Translations under genes and position numbers: made by a program
Assembly (NCBI RefSeq): GCF_029892785.1
Contig: NZ_JARXXA010000019.1
Location: forward strand, 20,191 to 84,190
Direction of reading: 5' to 3'
DNA from: Parabacteroides sp. PH5-46
Lineage (GTDB): Bacteria > Bacteroidota > Bacteroidia > Bacteroidales > Tannerellaceae
Length of the DNA stretch: 64,000 nt
Notes under the pieces: generated by a model
The model's database searches: none
The model's input: the letters and a program-made list of their open reading frames with translations, nothing else
What the model was told of the DNA's origin: nothing
Shown: piece by piece, positions 28,193-36,197 of the stretch
Layout of the letters: the number at the start of each line of letters is the position of its first letter
Numbering within the stretch: the first letter of the stretch is position 1

Positions 28193-28703
28193 TTACGATC
28201 TGACGAAGATCAAAGCCTTTGTTTTTGATGTAGATGGCGTTCTCTCGCACGAAGTTAGCCCCCTATACCCCAACGGCGAGCCGATGCGTACCGTAAGTAC
28301 AAAAGACGGATATGCCATTCACGAGGCTGTCAAGAAAGGCTTTCAGGTTGGGATTATCACTACCGGGCATACGGAAGCTGTTCATACGCGTTTTTCCAAC
28401 TTGGGAGCCCAGCATATATATCTGCATAGCCGGAGAAAAATGGATGATTTTGAGGATTTTATCAGCAAAACAGGCTTGAAGGATGAGGAGATCATCTATG
28501 TAGGTGACGATCTGCCGGATTACGAAATAATGAAGCGTGTAGGCCTGCCGGTAGCCCCTGCTGATGCTGTCCCGGAGATTAAAGCGATTGCCAAATATAT
28601 ATCTTCCAGAAAAGGAGGAGAAAGCGTAGCCCGCGATGTAATAGAGCAAACGCTGAGAGCACAGGGCTTGTGGATGTCTGACGAAACAGCCTTCATCTGG
28701 TAA
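28179..28703 (+). CDS. kdsC: HAD phosphatase, KdsC-like (3-deoxy-D-manno-octulosonate 8-phosphate phosphatase)
   Basis: A 174-aa HAD-superfamily protein without cap domain, the size of KdsC. The nucleophile motif is FVFDVDGVLS, motif II GIITTGHTEAV and motif IV YVGDDLPDYEIMKRVGLPVAPADA. KdsC removes phosphate from KDO-8-P during synthesis of the lipopolysaccharide inner core. The SGR-type motif usual in E. coli is TTG here, a variation common in Bacteroidetes KdsC-like proteins. The start overlaps the previous stop by 14 bp and maf follows after 5 bp. Confidence 0.85.
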   Translation: MSSISYDLTKIKAFVFDVDGVLSHEVSPLYPNGEPMRTVSTKDGYAIHEAVKKGFQVGIITTGHTEAVHTRFSNLGAQHIYLHSRRKMDDFEDFISKTGLKDEEIIYVGDDLPDYEIMKRVGLPVAPADAVPEIKAIAKYISSRKGGESVARDVIEQTLRAQGLWMSDETAFIW

Positions 28704-28708
28704 TTGCT

Positions 28709-29290
28709 ATGCTGAACAACCTGGAAAAATACCGGATCATCCTTGGATCTAATTCTCCCCGACGAAAAGAGTTACTTGCAGGATTGGGACTTAATTTTGA
28801 AGTGAAACCCATGCCGGACTTGGACGAGTCGTACCCCGAATCCCTGGAAGCAGAAGAAATCCCGGTCTTTATTGCCAATAAAAAGGCGGATGCCTATCGT
28901 CCCGCTTTAGCGAAGGATGATCTATTGATTACGGCTGATACCATTGTCTGGATAAATAATCAGGTATTGGGTAAACCGGTGGATCGGGAAGATGCGATTC
29001 AGATGCTTCGCACCTTATCTGCTCATACACATGAGGTAATTACAGGAGTCTGCTTAGCTACCACCGAGAAATCCGTTTCTTTTTCAGTTGTCTCAACCGT
29101 GCGTTTTGCCCCCATTAAAGAAGAAGATATCGCCTATTATATCGATACTTATCGTCCGTACGACAAAGCAGGTGCATATGGTATTCAGGAATGGATCGGT
29201 TATGTAGCTGTAGAGGGTATAGAAGGCTCCTTCTATAACGTTATGGGCTTGCCTATCCAGCGCGTGTATCAGGAACTGTCCCGTTTTTAA
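28709..29290 (+). CDS. maf: Maf-like nucleoside triphosphate pyrophosphatase
   Basis: A 193-aa protein with the Maf signature ILGSNSPRRKELLAGLGL at the N terminus, TADTIVWINNQVLGKPVD in the middle and YDKAGAYGIQEWIG near the end. Maf proteins hydrolyse non-canonical or dTTP/UTP-type nucleotides to monophosphates and act as house-cleaning enzymes. It is last in the nitroreductase/kdsC run and converges with the IlvD-ApbE gene, which it overlaps by 4 bp. Confidence 0.92.
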   Translation: MLNNLEKYRIILGSNSPRRKELLAGLGLNFEVKPMPDLDESYPESLEAEEIPVFIANKKADAYRPALAKDDLLITADTIVWINNQVLGKPVDREDAIQMLRTLSAHTHEVITGVCLATTEKSVSFSVVSTVRFAPIKEEDIAYYIDTYRPYDKAGAYGIQEWIGYVAVEGIEGSFYNVMGLPIQRVYQELSRF

Positions 29291-32028
29291 GGATTCTCTA
29301 GTATATCCAGTGCTTTCCGGTTGGGAAGATACTCTAATATCCCCTTGGAATAAGTGATTTGGTGCTTGCCTCTATCGTCCAGGTAGATAAGGTAGTATTC
29401 GATTTCCGGGATAGAGTTGGCCAGTTCTACTGCCTTATCTTTGCCAAGGGCCATCAAGGTGGTAGCATATCCGTCTGCCATCATGCAATTCTCGGCTAAA
29501 ACAGTAGCGCTTAGCACATTCTGTCCTGCCGGATAACCGCTACGGGGATCGATGGTGTGTCCGTATCTTTTTCCGTCTTTTTCATAGAAATTCCGGTAAT
29601 CTCCGGAGGTTGCGATCCCGCATTTTTTGCAGGGCTGTATTATATCTTCTACCTTTTTGTTTACTCCGGTTAAGTCGTCTTCCGGCTTGTTGATACCGAT
29701 ACGCCAGCAGTTACCGTTTTGATTCACCCCCTTCATGGCTACTTCGCCTCCTATATCTACCATGTAGTTGCTAACTCCTTCGCGTTCGAGTAAGCGAGCC
29801 ACTACGTCACAGGCATATCCCTTAGCGATAGCCGAGTAATTGATCATGATGCGGGGATCGTCTTTCACCACCTTTCTACCCTCAAGCCTTATTTTCTTGT
29901 AGCCGACGAATTCCTTGATGCTGTCTACCATCTGAGGGGTTACACTATCCATTTTGCTAAAACCAAATCCCCAAAGATTAAAAAAAGGAGCTCCTGTTGC
30001 ATCAAAAACACCTTCGGACTGTTCAGCTATCTTTTGTGCCTGATTGAATACCTCGATAAACCAATCATCTACCTCTACCGGCTCATTGTTATTAACCTTG
30101 GCAATGATAGAGTTCGGATTAAACGGGTTCAGGGATAGATTAAAGTCTTGCAACTCCTTATCAATCTTCTCTGTAAGCAACTGAGGCGCCTGGTATTTAA
30201 TCTTGTAAAGCGTATGAAATACAGACCCGCTTTCTTCGTAATACTCTTTCTGCTGGCAACTTGCAAAGAAGAAGTTCAGAACCATAAAGGCTATAAGAAC
30301 CGTAAAGGCCTTTGCCGACATATATCCTCCCTTCATTGGCGAGACACTGTTTTGAGTATATATACTTAGGATTCCGTTTTTGTGACGGGGTTCCGGCTTT
30401 TTCCATTTTATTCTGCGTTCTGCAAGTATGCTGTCTATTTCCTTAGCACTTTTGGCTACTCCGCCTACTCCTGTAATGTCTAACTTGCGGGCAGGGATAT
30501 CTATTTGTATCAAGTCTCCTTCTTCCACTAAAGCGATAGGGCCTCCTTCCGAGGCTTCGGGAGAAACATGTCCGATAGCCGGTCCACGAGTGGCTCCGGA
30601 GAAACGTCCGTCAGTGATAAGAGCCGTTGTTTCAATTAGTTCCGGATCGGAAGCAATGGCTTCTGTGGTGTAAAACATCTCCGGCATTCCACTGCCTTTC
30701 GGGCCCTCATAGCGGATGAAGACAGCCTCTCCGGGTTGTATATCTTTCTTCAAAACAGCCTGTAGAGCCTCTTCCTCACAGTCGAAGACCCTGGCTTTCA
30801 GCGTAACCTGCATCAGCTTGGGAGAGATGGCTGCATGCTTTACAACGGCTCCTTCGGGAGCCAGATTCCCTTTTAATATAGCGATGGCTCCTTGTGGACG
30901 GATGGGATCGTTAAGCGGTTTAATGATGTCGCTGGCTTTCACTCCCAAGGCCGGAAGATACTTGTTGCAGCCTTCATAGAACCCGGTCTGGCGCATGATG
31001 TCCAGGTTCTCACCCAAGGTTTTTCCGGTTACGGTTCGTACATTCAGATGGAGGAAATCTTTGATCTCTTCCATGATGGAAGGTACCCCTCCGGCATACC
31101 AGAAATATTCGCCCGGCCAGTATCCGCTGGGTCGTATATTCAATAGGAAAGGTATCTTTTGATGTATTTCGTCAAACAGTTCCGGTGGCAAGTCTATCCC
31201 CAATTCGTTAGCAATGGCCGGAAGATGCAGCAAACTGTTGCTCGAACCGGCTATGGCAGCATGTACCATAATGGCGTTTTCAAACGCTTCACGGGTCATG
31301 ATTTCAGAGGGGAGTAGGTCTTCAGATGCCAGCAATATGGCGCGTTCTCCTGCCCGCCGGGTGATGTCTTTTAAGTAGTGTATATGTGTGGGGATCAGAG
31401 CCGAACCGGGCATCGCCATGCCTAATGCTTCGGCCATTACCTGCATGGTAGAAGCTGTTCCCATAAACGAACAAGCTCCGCAATCAGGGCAGGCATCCCG
31501 TTTATAGGTCATAAATTGTTCTTCTGTAATCTCCTTACGGGCATATTGGGCATTGTATTTGCCGATTTGCTCTAAGGTCAGCAGATCCGGGCCGGCTTTC
31601 ATAATACCGCCGGGAATAAATACGGAAGGCATGTTGATCCTTGCGATAGCCATCAGGTGAGCCGGTACGGATTTGTCGCAGCTAGCAATGAAAAGTCCTG
31701 CATCAAAGGGAGTTGCCTTTACGTGGATCTCTATCATGGCAGCCATGATATCACGCGAAACCAGCGAATAGTTCATGCCGTCGTGTCCCTGGGCTTCTCC
31801 GTCGCATATATCTGTTACGTAGTAATTGGCCGCTTTTCCTCCTCCATCATTTACGCCCTTGTCGGCTTCTTCTACCAGCTTGTCTAAGTGGGCGCTTCCC
31901 GGATGGCTGTGTCCGTAGCTGCTTTCTACTATGATCTGAGGTTTGCTTAAATCATCGATGCTCCATCCGCTACCTAAGCGTAGAGAATCAAGTTCCGGTG
32001 CTAATCCGCGTAATTCCTGACTTTTCAT
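29287..32028 (-). CDS. IlvD/Edd-family dehydratase fused in frame to ApbE FMN transferase
   Basis: One open frame of 913 codons joins two complete proteins. Residues 1-569 are an IlvD/Edd-family dehydratase (ESSYGHSHPGSAHLDKLVEE, ASCDKSVPAHLMA, CPDCGACSFMGTASTMQVM, TDGRFSGATRGPAIGH), which needs an iron-sulfur cluster; the substrate may be a sugar acid rather than dihydroxyisovalerate. Residues 570-913 are a lipoprotein FAD:protein FMN transferase, with lipobox NFFFASC, then FDATGAPFFNLWGFG, INYSAIAKGYACD and HTIDPRSGYPAG. No stop separates them, yet the second part has its own ATG at 30321 with GGGAGG four bases before it. ApbE probably starts there and flavinylates exported proteins. The gene overlaps the GT2 gene by ATGA. 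Confidence 0.85.
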   Translation of the reverse strand: MKSQELRGLAPELDSLRLGSGWSIDDLSKPQIIVESSYGHSHPGSAHLDKLVEEADKGVNDGGGKAANYYVTDICDGEAQGHDGMNYSLVSRDIMAAMIEIHVKATPFDAGLFIASCDKSVPAHLMAIARINMPSVFIPGGIMKAGPDLLTLEQIGKYNAQYARKEITEEQFMTYKRDACPDCGACSFMGTASTMQVMAEALGMAMPGSALIPTHIHYLKDITRRAGERAILLASEDLLPSEIMTREAFENAIMVHAAIAGSSNSLLHLPAIANELGIDLPPELFDEIHQKIPFLLNIRPSGYWPGEYFWYAGGVPSIMEEIKDFLHLNVRTVTGKTLGENLDIMRQTGFYEGCNKYLPALGVKASDIIKPLNDPIRPQGAIAILKGNLAPEGAVVKHAAISPKLMQVTLKARVFDCEEEALQAVLKKDIQPGEAVFIRYEGPKGSGMPEMFYTTEAIASDPELIETTALITDGRFSGATRGPAIGHVSPEASEGGPIALVEEGDLIQIDIPARKLDITGVGGVAKSAKEIDSILAERRIKWKKPEPRHKNGILSIYTQNSVSPMKGGYMSAKAFTVLIAFMVLNFFFASCQQKEYYEESGSVFHTLYKIKYQAPQLLTEKIDKELQDFNLSLNPFNPNSIIAKVNNNEPVEVDDWFIEVFNQAQKIAEQSEGVFDATGAPFFNLWGFGFSKMDSVTPQMVDSIKEFVGYKKIRLEGRKVVKDDPRIMINYSAIAKGYACDVVARLLEREGVSNYMVDIGGEVAMKGVNQNGNCWRIGINKPEDDLTGVNKKVEDIIQPCKKCGIATSGDYRNFYEKDGKRYGHTIDPRSGYPAGQNVLSATVLAENCMMADGYATTLMALGKDKAVELANSIPEIEYYLIYLDDRGKHQITYSKGILEYLPNRKALDILENP
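30319..30331 (-). promoter_or_regulatory. Internal Shine-Dalgarno and ATG before the ApbE part
   Basis: On the minus strand GGGAGG (30331-30326) precedes ATG (30321-30319) by 4 nt, in the same frame as the upstream IlvD part. The residues that follow form a lipoprotein signal. A ribosome-binding site this strong is notable for Bacteroidales and suggests that ApbE is translated separately. Confidence 0.6.
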
Positions 32029-32972
32029 ATCTCTTCTTCTATTTGATACCTGTTACGTTTGGGTGAATCTCTTGATATAAGCTCACCCAGAAAACCTGTA
32101 AGGAACATCTGGGTTCCTACAATCATGGCTGTAAGTGATATGTAAAAGTAAGGAGAATTTGTGACTAAGGGGCGCAAATCGCCTGAAATAATGGAAATAA
32201 GCTTCATGGCCAATACATAGCCCAGGGCTAGAAAGCCAATCAGGAACATCACGCTTCCCCATAGTCCGAAGAAGTGCATGGGCTTTTTTCCAAATTTAGA
32301 TGTAAACCAAAGGGTTATCAAATCTAGATAGCCATTCACGAAACGATCCAGCCCAAACTTTGTGCTTCCGTATTTACGTGCCTGATGTTGAACTACTTTT
32401 TCACCAATCTTGCTGTAACCGGCTATCTTTACCATGTATGGAATGTGCCGGTGCATATCGTTGTACACTTCTATGTTCTTGACAACGATATTCTTATAGG
32501 ATTTGAGCCCGCAATTAAAGTCATGCAACTTTACACCTGAAAACTTCCGGGCAGTAGCATTGAACAGCTTGGTAGGGAGTGTTTTGGATAATGGGTCGTA
32601 GCGCTTTTTCTTCCAGCCGGAAACCATATCGTAGCCATCTTCCATGATCATCCGGTATAGCTCCGGAATCTCATCAGGACTGTCTTGCAGGTCTGCATCC
32701 ATCGTGATGACAACATCTCCCTCTGCTTTCTGAAAACCGCATTGCAAGGCCGGGGATTTCCCATAATTCCGGCGGAATTTGATCCCCTTGACATTAGGCG
32801 ATTTCTTTTGAAGTTCTTTTACTATTTCCCAGGAATTGTCTGTGCTTCCATCATTTACGAATATAATTTCGTAAGAGTAATTGTGTTCTTTCATCACCCG
32901 TTCGATCCAGGCTTCGAGCTCCGGCAACGATTCGGCTTCATTGTATAAAGGAATAACTACTGATATGTCCAT
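32025..32972 (-). CDS. GT2 family glycosyltransferase (polyprenyl-phosphate sugar transferase type)
   Basis: A 315-aa protein with the GT-A fold: DISVVIPLYNEAESLPELEAW at the start, NDGSTDNSW, and the metal-binding DADLQDSPDEIPELY. Two C-terminal membrane helices (MHFFGLWGSVMFLIGFLALG, ISLTAMIVGTQMFLTGFLGE) place it with the DPM1/GtrB/ArnC group that transfers a hexose or aminosugar to undecaprenyl phosphate on the cytoplasmic face of the inner membrane. It overlaps DUF4199 by one base (TAATG) and IlvD by four. Confidence 0.9.
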   Translation of the reverse strand: MDISVVIPLYNEAESLPELEAWIERVMKEHNYSYEIIFVNDGSTDNSWEIVKELQKKSPNVKGIKFRRNYGKSPALQCGFQKAEGDVVITMDADLQDSPDEIPELYRMIMEDGYDMVSGWKKKRYDPLSKTLPTKLFNATARKFSGVKLHDFNCGLKSYKNIVVKNIEVYNDMHRHIPYMVKIAGYSKIGEKVVQHQARKYGSTKFGLDRFVNGYLDLITLWFTSKFGKKPMHFFGLWGSVMFLIGFLALGYVLAMKLISIISGDLRPLVTNSPYFYISLTAMIVGTQMFLTGFLGELISRDSPKRNRYQIEEEI

Positions 32973-33520
32973 TATAGGTTATCTCCCTTTTTATTATTTT
33001 GATTAATTAATCCGGTAAAGTTGTTGCGGCATAATAACGCGGCAACAGGTATAGATAGTATAATACCATAGAAAACATTTGTGAAAATACCCTGAATGGT
33101 CATCTGGATAGGCGTAGGGGTTGCCATCTGCTCTATGGTTTCCTTCATCTGCTCATTCAGATCCATTTTCCTCATCATCTCCACCATCTGCTCCATGGAT
33201 GAAGAAAGCAGGTCTGGAGGTGCGATGTAACGGTAGAAAACATAATGAAGCAGCGAAACGATAAGTCCCGCAAAGAAATAGAGCAGGATACCATATTGCC
33301 AGGCATGGAAAAAGCTGATTTTTCCTCCCAGCTGATATTTGTATAAAGAGGTGAAAAGTAGCGCCAGAACAACCGTTAGCGGAGTTAAGACCCAGTAAAT
33401 AATCTGCATGAAAGGCATTGTTATTCCCAGTATGAAAAAAACATATTTTATTACCCAGAAAATTCCCAGTAATAAACCATACGACATGGCGCTTTTCAAC
33501 AGGTCTTTATTCTCTTCCAT
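32972..33520 (-). CDS. DUF4199 membrane protein
   Basis: A 182-aa protein with four hydrophobic helices (AMSYGLLLGIFWVIKYVFFIL, MQIIYWVLTPLTVVLALLF, AWQYGILLYFFAGLIVSLL and FTNVFYGIILSIPVAALL) and a charged, Met-rich loop (MEQMVEMMRKMDLNEQMKE) between the third and fourth. DUF4199 is common in Bacteroidetes, often next to a GT2 gene as here, and has no known function. It is first in the DUF4199-GT2-IlvD/ApbE operon. Confidence 0.85.
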   Translation of the reverse strand: MEENKDLLKSAMSYGLLLGIFWVIKYVFFILGITMPFMQIIYWVLTPLTVVLALLFTSLYKYQLGGKISFFHAWQYGILLYFFAGLIVSLLHYVFYRYIAPPDLLSSSMEQMVEMMRKMDLNEQMKETIEQMATPTPIQMTIQGIFTNVFYGIILSIPVAALLCRNNFTGLINQNNKKGDNL

Positions 33521-33538
33521 ATAAAGTTGTTTAAAATA

Positions 33539-33608
33539 AAAATGGAAAATTGAAAACGAAAATACAAAGATACTCTTTAATAATTTTCAACTTTCAATTT
33601 TCCATTTT
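33539..33608. repeat. 17-bp perfect inverted repeat with 36-bp loop
   Basis: Arms at 33539-33555 and 33592-33608 (AAAATGGAAAATTGAAA and its complement) flank 36 bp between the tRNA and the DUF4199 gene. A/T-only repeats of this kind are frequent between Bacteroidales genes. It could end tRNA transcription in the minus direction or simply be a decayed repeat. Confidence 0.55.
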
Positions 33609-33633
33609 CAATTAGCAAGCTTGCTTGCTTCTG

Positions 33634-33707
33634 AGCCTCTTGTCGGATTCGAACCAACGACCCCGAGATTACAAATCACGTGCTCTGGCCAACTGAGCTA
33701 AAGAGGC
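33634..33707 (-). tRNA. tRNA-Thr (anticodon TGT)
   Basis: The minus strand gives a full cloverleaf: acceptor arms GCCTCTT and AAGAGGC, a D arm with AGCTCAGTTGGCCAGAGC, an anticodon loop TTTGTAA with anticodon TGT, and a T arm with loop TTCGAAT. The anticodon stem has one T-T mismatch. CCA is not encoded. It lies 4 bp downstream of the SRP RNA on the same strand, so both may be cut from one transcript. Confidence 0.93.
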
Positions 33708-33710
33708 AAG

Positions 33711-33809
33711 TGGGTAAGCTTACTACATCGCGCCGCTACAACCAAGTACCCTTGCTGCGGTCAAGCCCTGGGGGATTCCGAGGGAGCATGCCGTATAGGA
33801 CTTACCCGG
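33711..33809 (-). ncRNA. ffs: Small bacterial SRP RNA (4.5S)
   Basis: The minus-strand transcript begins near GGGTAAG (33807-33801) and closes with CTTACCC (33718-33712), forming the terminal helix. In the middle are CCCCCAGGGC and GCAGCAAGGGTA, the two sides of the conserved Ffh-binding helix 8 of SRP RNA. The apical loop between them reads TTGACC rather than the usual GGAA tetraloop. The length, about 99 nt, fits the short bacterial form. A promoter lies directly upstream at 33813. Confidence 0.85.
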
Positions 33810-33812
33810 GCG

Positions 33813-33843
33813 CAAAGGTAGACATTTTTTGTTAGAATGCAAG
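33813..33843 (-). promoter_or_regulatory. Promoter of SRP RNA / tRNA-Thr
   Basis: On the minus strand CTTG (33843-33840), 19 bp, then TACCTTTG (33820-33813) matches TTTG-N19-TAnnTTTG with one -33 mismatch. The first base of the SRP RNA terminal helix, 33807, lies 6 nt after the -7 element, as expected for the start site. Confidence 0.75.
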
Positions 33844-33980
33844 AGGCGAATAAAAGAAATCTTCTGCATTCCGCATAAACACTTGAGTATCTTATTTTTT
33901 TGAAATGAAAAAAAAAGCTCTTTCTATTGTTTTTCCAACAGGCCTTTACTTTTTTTCAGTGACTTCGTTGGCTGAAAATA
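33844..33980. other. A/T-rich intergenic DNA between SRP promoter and tandem repeats
   Basis: This is the first part of a 350-bp gene-free stretch. It is strongly A/T-rich with T and A runs and no credible reading frame or RNA fold was seen. The remainder of the stretch holds the 22-bp tandem array and the promoter of the following lipoprotein gene. Confidence 0.5.
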
Positions 33981-34090
33981 TTTAGACGTACCTCTAATTT
34001 AATTTACACCTACCTCTAAATAAATTTACACGTACCTCTAATCTGATTTAGACGTACCTCTAAATTATTTTGGACGTGCCTCTAACGGGA
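33981..34090. repeat. Five tandem 22-bp units, each an 18-bp near-palindrome
   Basis: Units begin at 33981, 34003, 34025, 34047 and 34069 with no gap. The core TTTAGACGTACCTCTAAA is a palindrome apart from one central mismatch pair; units 1 and 4 fit best, and units 2 and 3 carry changes in the left arm (TTTACAC). The array ends 26 bp before the -7 element of the next gene, abutting its -33 region, so it is placed like a regulatory array. Confidence 0.85.
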
Positions 34091-34115
34091 AATAGATTTT
34101 GTTAAGATTTATTTT

Positions 34116-34123
34116 TAACTTTG
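34116..34123 (+). promoter_or_regulatory. -7 element for the 165-aa lipoprotein gene
   Basis: TAACTTTG matches TAnnTTTG, 46 bp before the start codon. No TTTG is present at the right -33 distance; the region abuts the end of the 22-bp repeat array. Confidence 0.5.
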
Positions 34124-34168
34124 TATTGAACAAATATTACTTATTAAACTCTAAATTATTAAACGAAA

Positions 34169-34666
34169 ATGAAAAAGTTCTTTTTTATGTGGGTGGCTTT
34201 AGCCGTTTTATTTACTTCATGTGGTGGCGATCCTGTTAAATTTAATGACACAATAATTGATGGATTGACAGAAGTGGATAATAAGATAGAAGCGCTGGAT
34301 GATCTGATTTATGAGAGTGAATATGAGGATGCTCAGATTCTATTGGATTCATTACAGCTGCATGTAACGAATTGCCTGGGTGTTGTTTCTGCATTAGATT
34401 TTAAATCGGGAGAAACGTTTAAAGAAAAGTCATTGGAAATACTAAGGTTGGTTGACAAAGAATTTATTTCCGGTTATAAAAAGGCGATTGGAGCATATAA
34501 ACTAGCCGATGCAATAGAAGATGAAGACGAGATGCAGGCTAGGTATGATGAAATATATAAGGAAATGCTTCCTATGTATGAGGAGTATAATAAGTTGGAC
34601 GAAGAACTGATTGATATTCAAAAAGCATTTGCGAAAAAGAATGACATGATATTGGTAGACCAATAA
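34169..34666 (+). CDS. Small helical lipoprotein, function unknown
   Basis: A 165-aa lipoprotein with signal MKKFFFMWVALAVLFTSC and Cys18 as the lipidated residue. The mature part is acidic and almost entirely helical, with heptad-like stretches (VDNKIEALDDLIYESEYEDAQILLD, cut here for length, and YDEIYKEMLPMYEEYNKLDEE), suggesting a small helical bundle. It is probably exposed to the periplasm or surface. I do not recognise a specific family. It is flanked by the 22-bp repeat array upstream and by a strong terminator, so it is monocistronic. Confidence 0.75.
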   Translation: MKKFFFMWVALAVLFTSCGGDPVKFNDTIIDGLTEVDNKIEALDDLIYESEYEDAQILLDSLQLHVTNCLGVVSALDFKSGETFKEKSLEILRLVDKEFISGYKKAIGAYKLADAIEDEDEMQARYDEIYKEMLPMYEEYNKLDEELIDIQKAFAKKNDMILVDQ

Positions 34667-34687
34667 ATGATATTGCTATTTGTTGAT

Positions 34688-34722
34688 AAAAGCTGTCTTA
34701 ATATTATATTGAGGCAGCTTTT
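34688..34722 (+). terminator. Terminator after the lipoprotein gene
   Basis: Arms AAAAGCTG (34688-34695) and CAGCTTTT (34715-34722) extend inward by several A-T and wobble pairs, and the hairpin is followed by GTTTTCTTT. The right arm overlaps the -33 box of the next promoter. Confidence 0.75.
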
Positions 34723-34750
34723 GTTTTCTTTGAGGAATCGTTTACCTTTG
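34720..34750 (+). promoter_or_regulatory. Consensus promoter of the purF-like gene
   Basis: TTTG (34720-34723), 19 bp, TACCTTTG (34743-34750) is a perfect Bacteroidales housekeeping promoter. Start of transcription is expected near 34757, leaving a leader of about 26 nt. Confidence 0.85.
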
Positions 34751-34782
34751 TGCTTCAAAAATTATAAAAACGCAAACATCAA

Positions 34783-36186
34783 ATGGGCGGATTCTTCGGG
34801 ACTATATCTAAATCGGCATGTGCTACCGATTTGTTCTATGGCACAGATTATAACTCACACTTAGGAACCCGTAGAGGGGGGATGACTACTTTGCATAACG
34901 GGGTGTTCAAGCGTTCGATCCATAACTTGGAGAACTCTTATTTTCGTACCCGTTTTGAAAAGGAACTTGAAAAATTTGAAGGTAATTCGGGGATAGGAAT
35001 TATAAGTGATACGGATCCTCAACCTATCTTTATCAACTCGCATCTGGGAAAATATGCGCTTGTTACGGTTGCTAAGGTGAATAATCTGGTAGAACTGGAG
35101 AAGGAACTGCTGGCCAGTGGTTGTCACTTCTCGGAGTTAAGTTCCGGACAAATAAACCAAACAGAGCTGATCGCTTTGCTGATCTCGCAGGGAGGAACGT
35201 TTACCGAAGGAATAGAGATTGTACAGAACAAAATAAAAGGCTCCTGTTCTATGCTGATTCTTACGGAAGACGGAATAATAGCCGCCCGGGATAAATTGGG
35301 CCGTACGCCTGTTCTGGTAGGGAAGAAAGAAGGGGCTTATGCAGCTTCCAGCGAACCGTGTAGCTTCCCCAACCTTGATTTTGAATTGTCTTACGATCTG
35401 GGGCCGGGAGAGGTTGTTATGCTTACTCCTGATAGCATGGAGGTATTGCGTGAGCCGAATGAAAAAATGCAGGTATGTTCTTTCCTTTGGGTATATTACG
35501 GATATCCGGTTTCCGACTATGAAGGAGTAAATGTAGATGCCGTGCGCTATGCCTGTGGTATGTCTATGGCTCAGAAAGACAATGTAGAGGCTGATTATGT
35601 GTCTGCCATCCCCGATTCGGGTATAGGTATGGGACTGGGATATGCCGAAGGAAAAGGCATTCCGTATCGCCGCGCCATCATCAAATATACGCCTACCTGG
35701 CCTCGTAGCTTTACTCCGGCTAATCAGTCGGTGCGCGACCTGGTAGCGAAAATGAAGTTAATACCCAACCGTCAGTTGCTACGCAGCAAAAGGGTTATTT
35801 TTTGTGACGACTCCATTGTGCGTGGCACCCAGTTACGCGACAATGTAAATATATTGTATGGCTATGGAGCAGATGAAGTGCACATGCGCTTGGGCTGTCC
35901 TCCTATCTTACATTCCTGTCCGTTTATCGGCTTTACAGCTTCTCGCTCACCGCTGGAATTGATAGCCCGCCGTACGGTAAAGGAGCTGGAAGGAGACGAT
36001 ACGAAAGACCTCGACCTGTATGCTCAAACAGACTCTGAGCAGTATAATAAAATGATAGATTGTATCCGCAGGAAGTTAAATATTACTACCTTGCGCTTTA
36101 ATACGGTTGAAGACCTGGTAGCCGCTATTAAGCTGCCAAAAGAATGTGTTTGTACGCATTGCTACAACGGAACAAGTTATTTTTAA
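34783..36186 (+). CDS. PurF-like amidophosphoribosyltransferase lacking the catalytic Cys
   Basis: A 467-aa protein with an N-terminal class II glutamine amidotransferase domain (about 1-230: [48 protein letters not shown]) and a C-terminal phosphoribosyltransferase domain with the PRPP loop [13 protein letters not shown] (about 338-350). PurF makes 5-phosphoribosylamine from PRPP and glutamine, the first step of purine synthesis. The mature enzyme needs Cys as first residue after Met, but here the protein starts MGGFFG and no alternative start supplies Cys. It may use free ammonia or a partner, or be regulatory. MGGFFG-type paralogues seem common in Bacteroides. It is probably not the only purF of the genome. 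Confidence 0.85.
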   Translation: MGGFFGTISKSACATDLFYGTDYNSHLGTRRGGMTTLHNGVFKRSIHNLENSYFRTRFEKELEKFEGNSGIGIISDTDPQPIFINSHLGKYALVTVAKVNNLVELEKELLASGCHFSELSSGQINQTELIALLISQGGTFTEGIEIVQNKIKGSCSMLILTEDGIIAARDKLGRTPVLVGKKEGAYAASSEPCSFPNLDFELSYDLGPGEVVMLTPDSMEVLREPNEKMQVCSFLWVYYGYPVSDYEGVNVDAVRYACGMSMAQKDNVEADYVSAIPDSGIGMGLGYAEGKGIPYRRAIIKYTPTWPRSFTPANQSVRDLVAKMKLIPNRQLLRSKRVIFCDDSIVRGTQLRDNVNILYGYGADEVHMRLGCPPILHSCPFIGFTASRSPLELIARRTVKELEGDDTKDLDLYAQTDSEQYNKMIDCIRRKLNITTLRFNTVEDLVAAIKLPKECVCTHCYNGTSYF

Positions 36187-36197
36187 ACGTAAATAAA

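Noticed and set aside
33981..34090. CRISPR array
   Set aside because: Units are contiguous 22-bp repeats without spacers, and no cas genes are nearby.
34667..34864. 65-codon open frame over the purF-like start
   Set aside because: It contains a terminator and a consensus promoter and overlaps a well supported gene in another frame.
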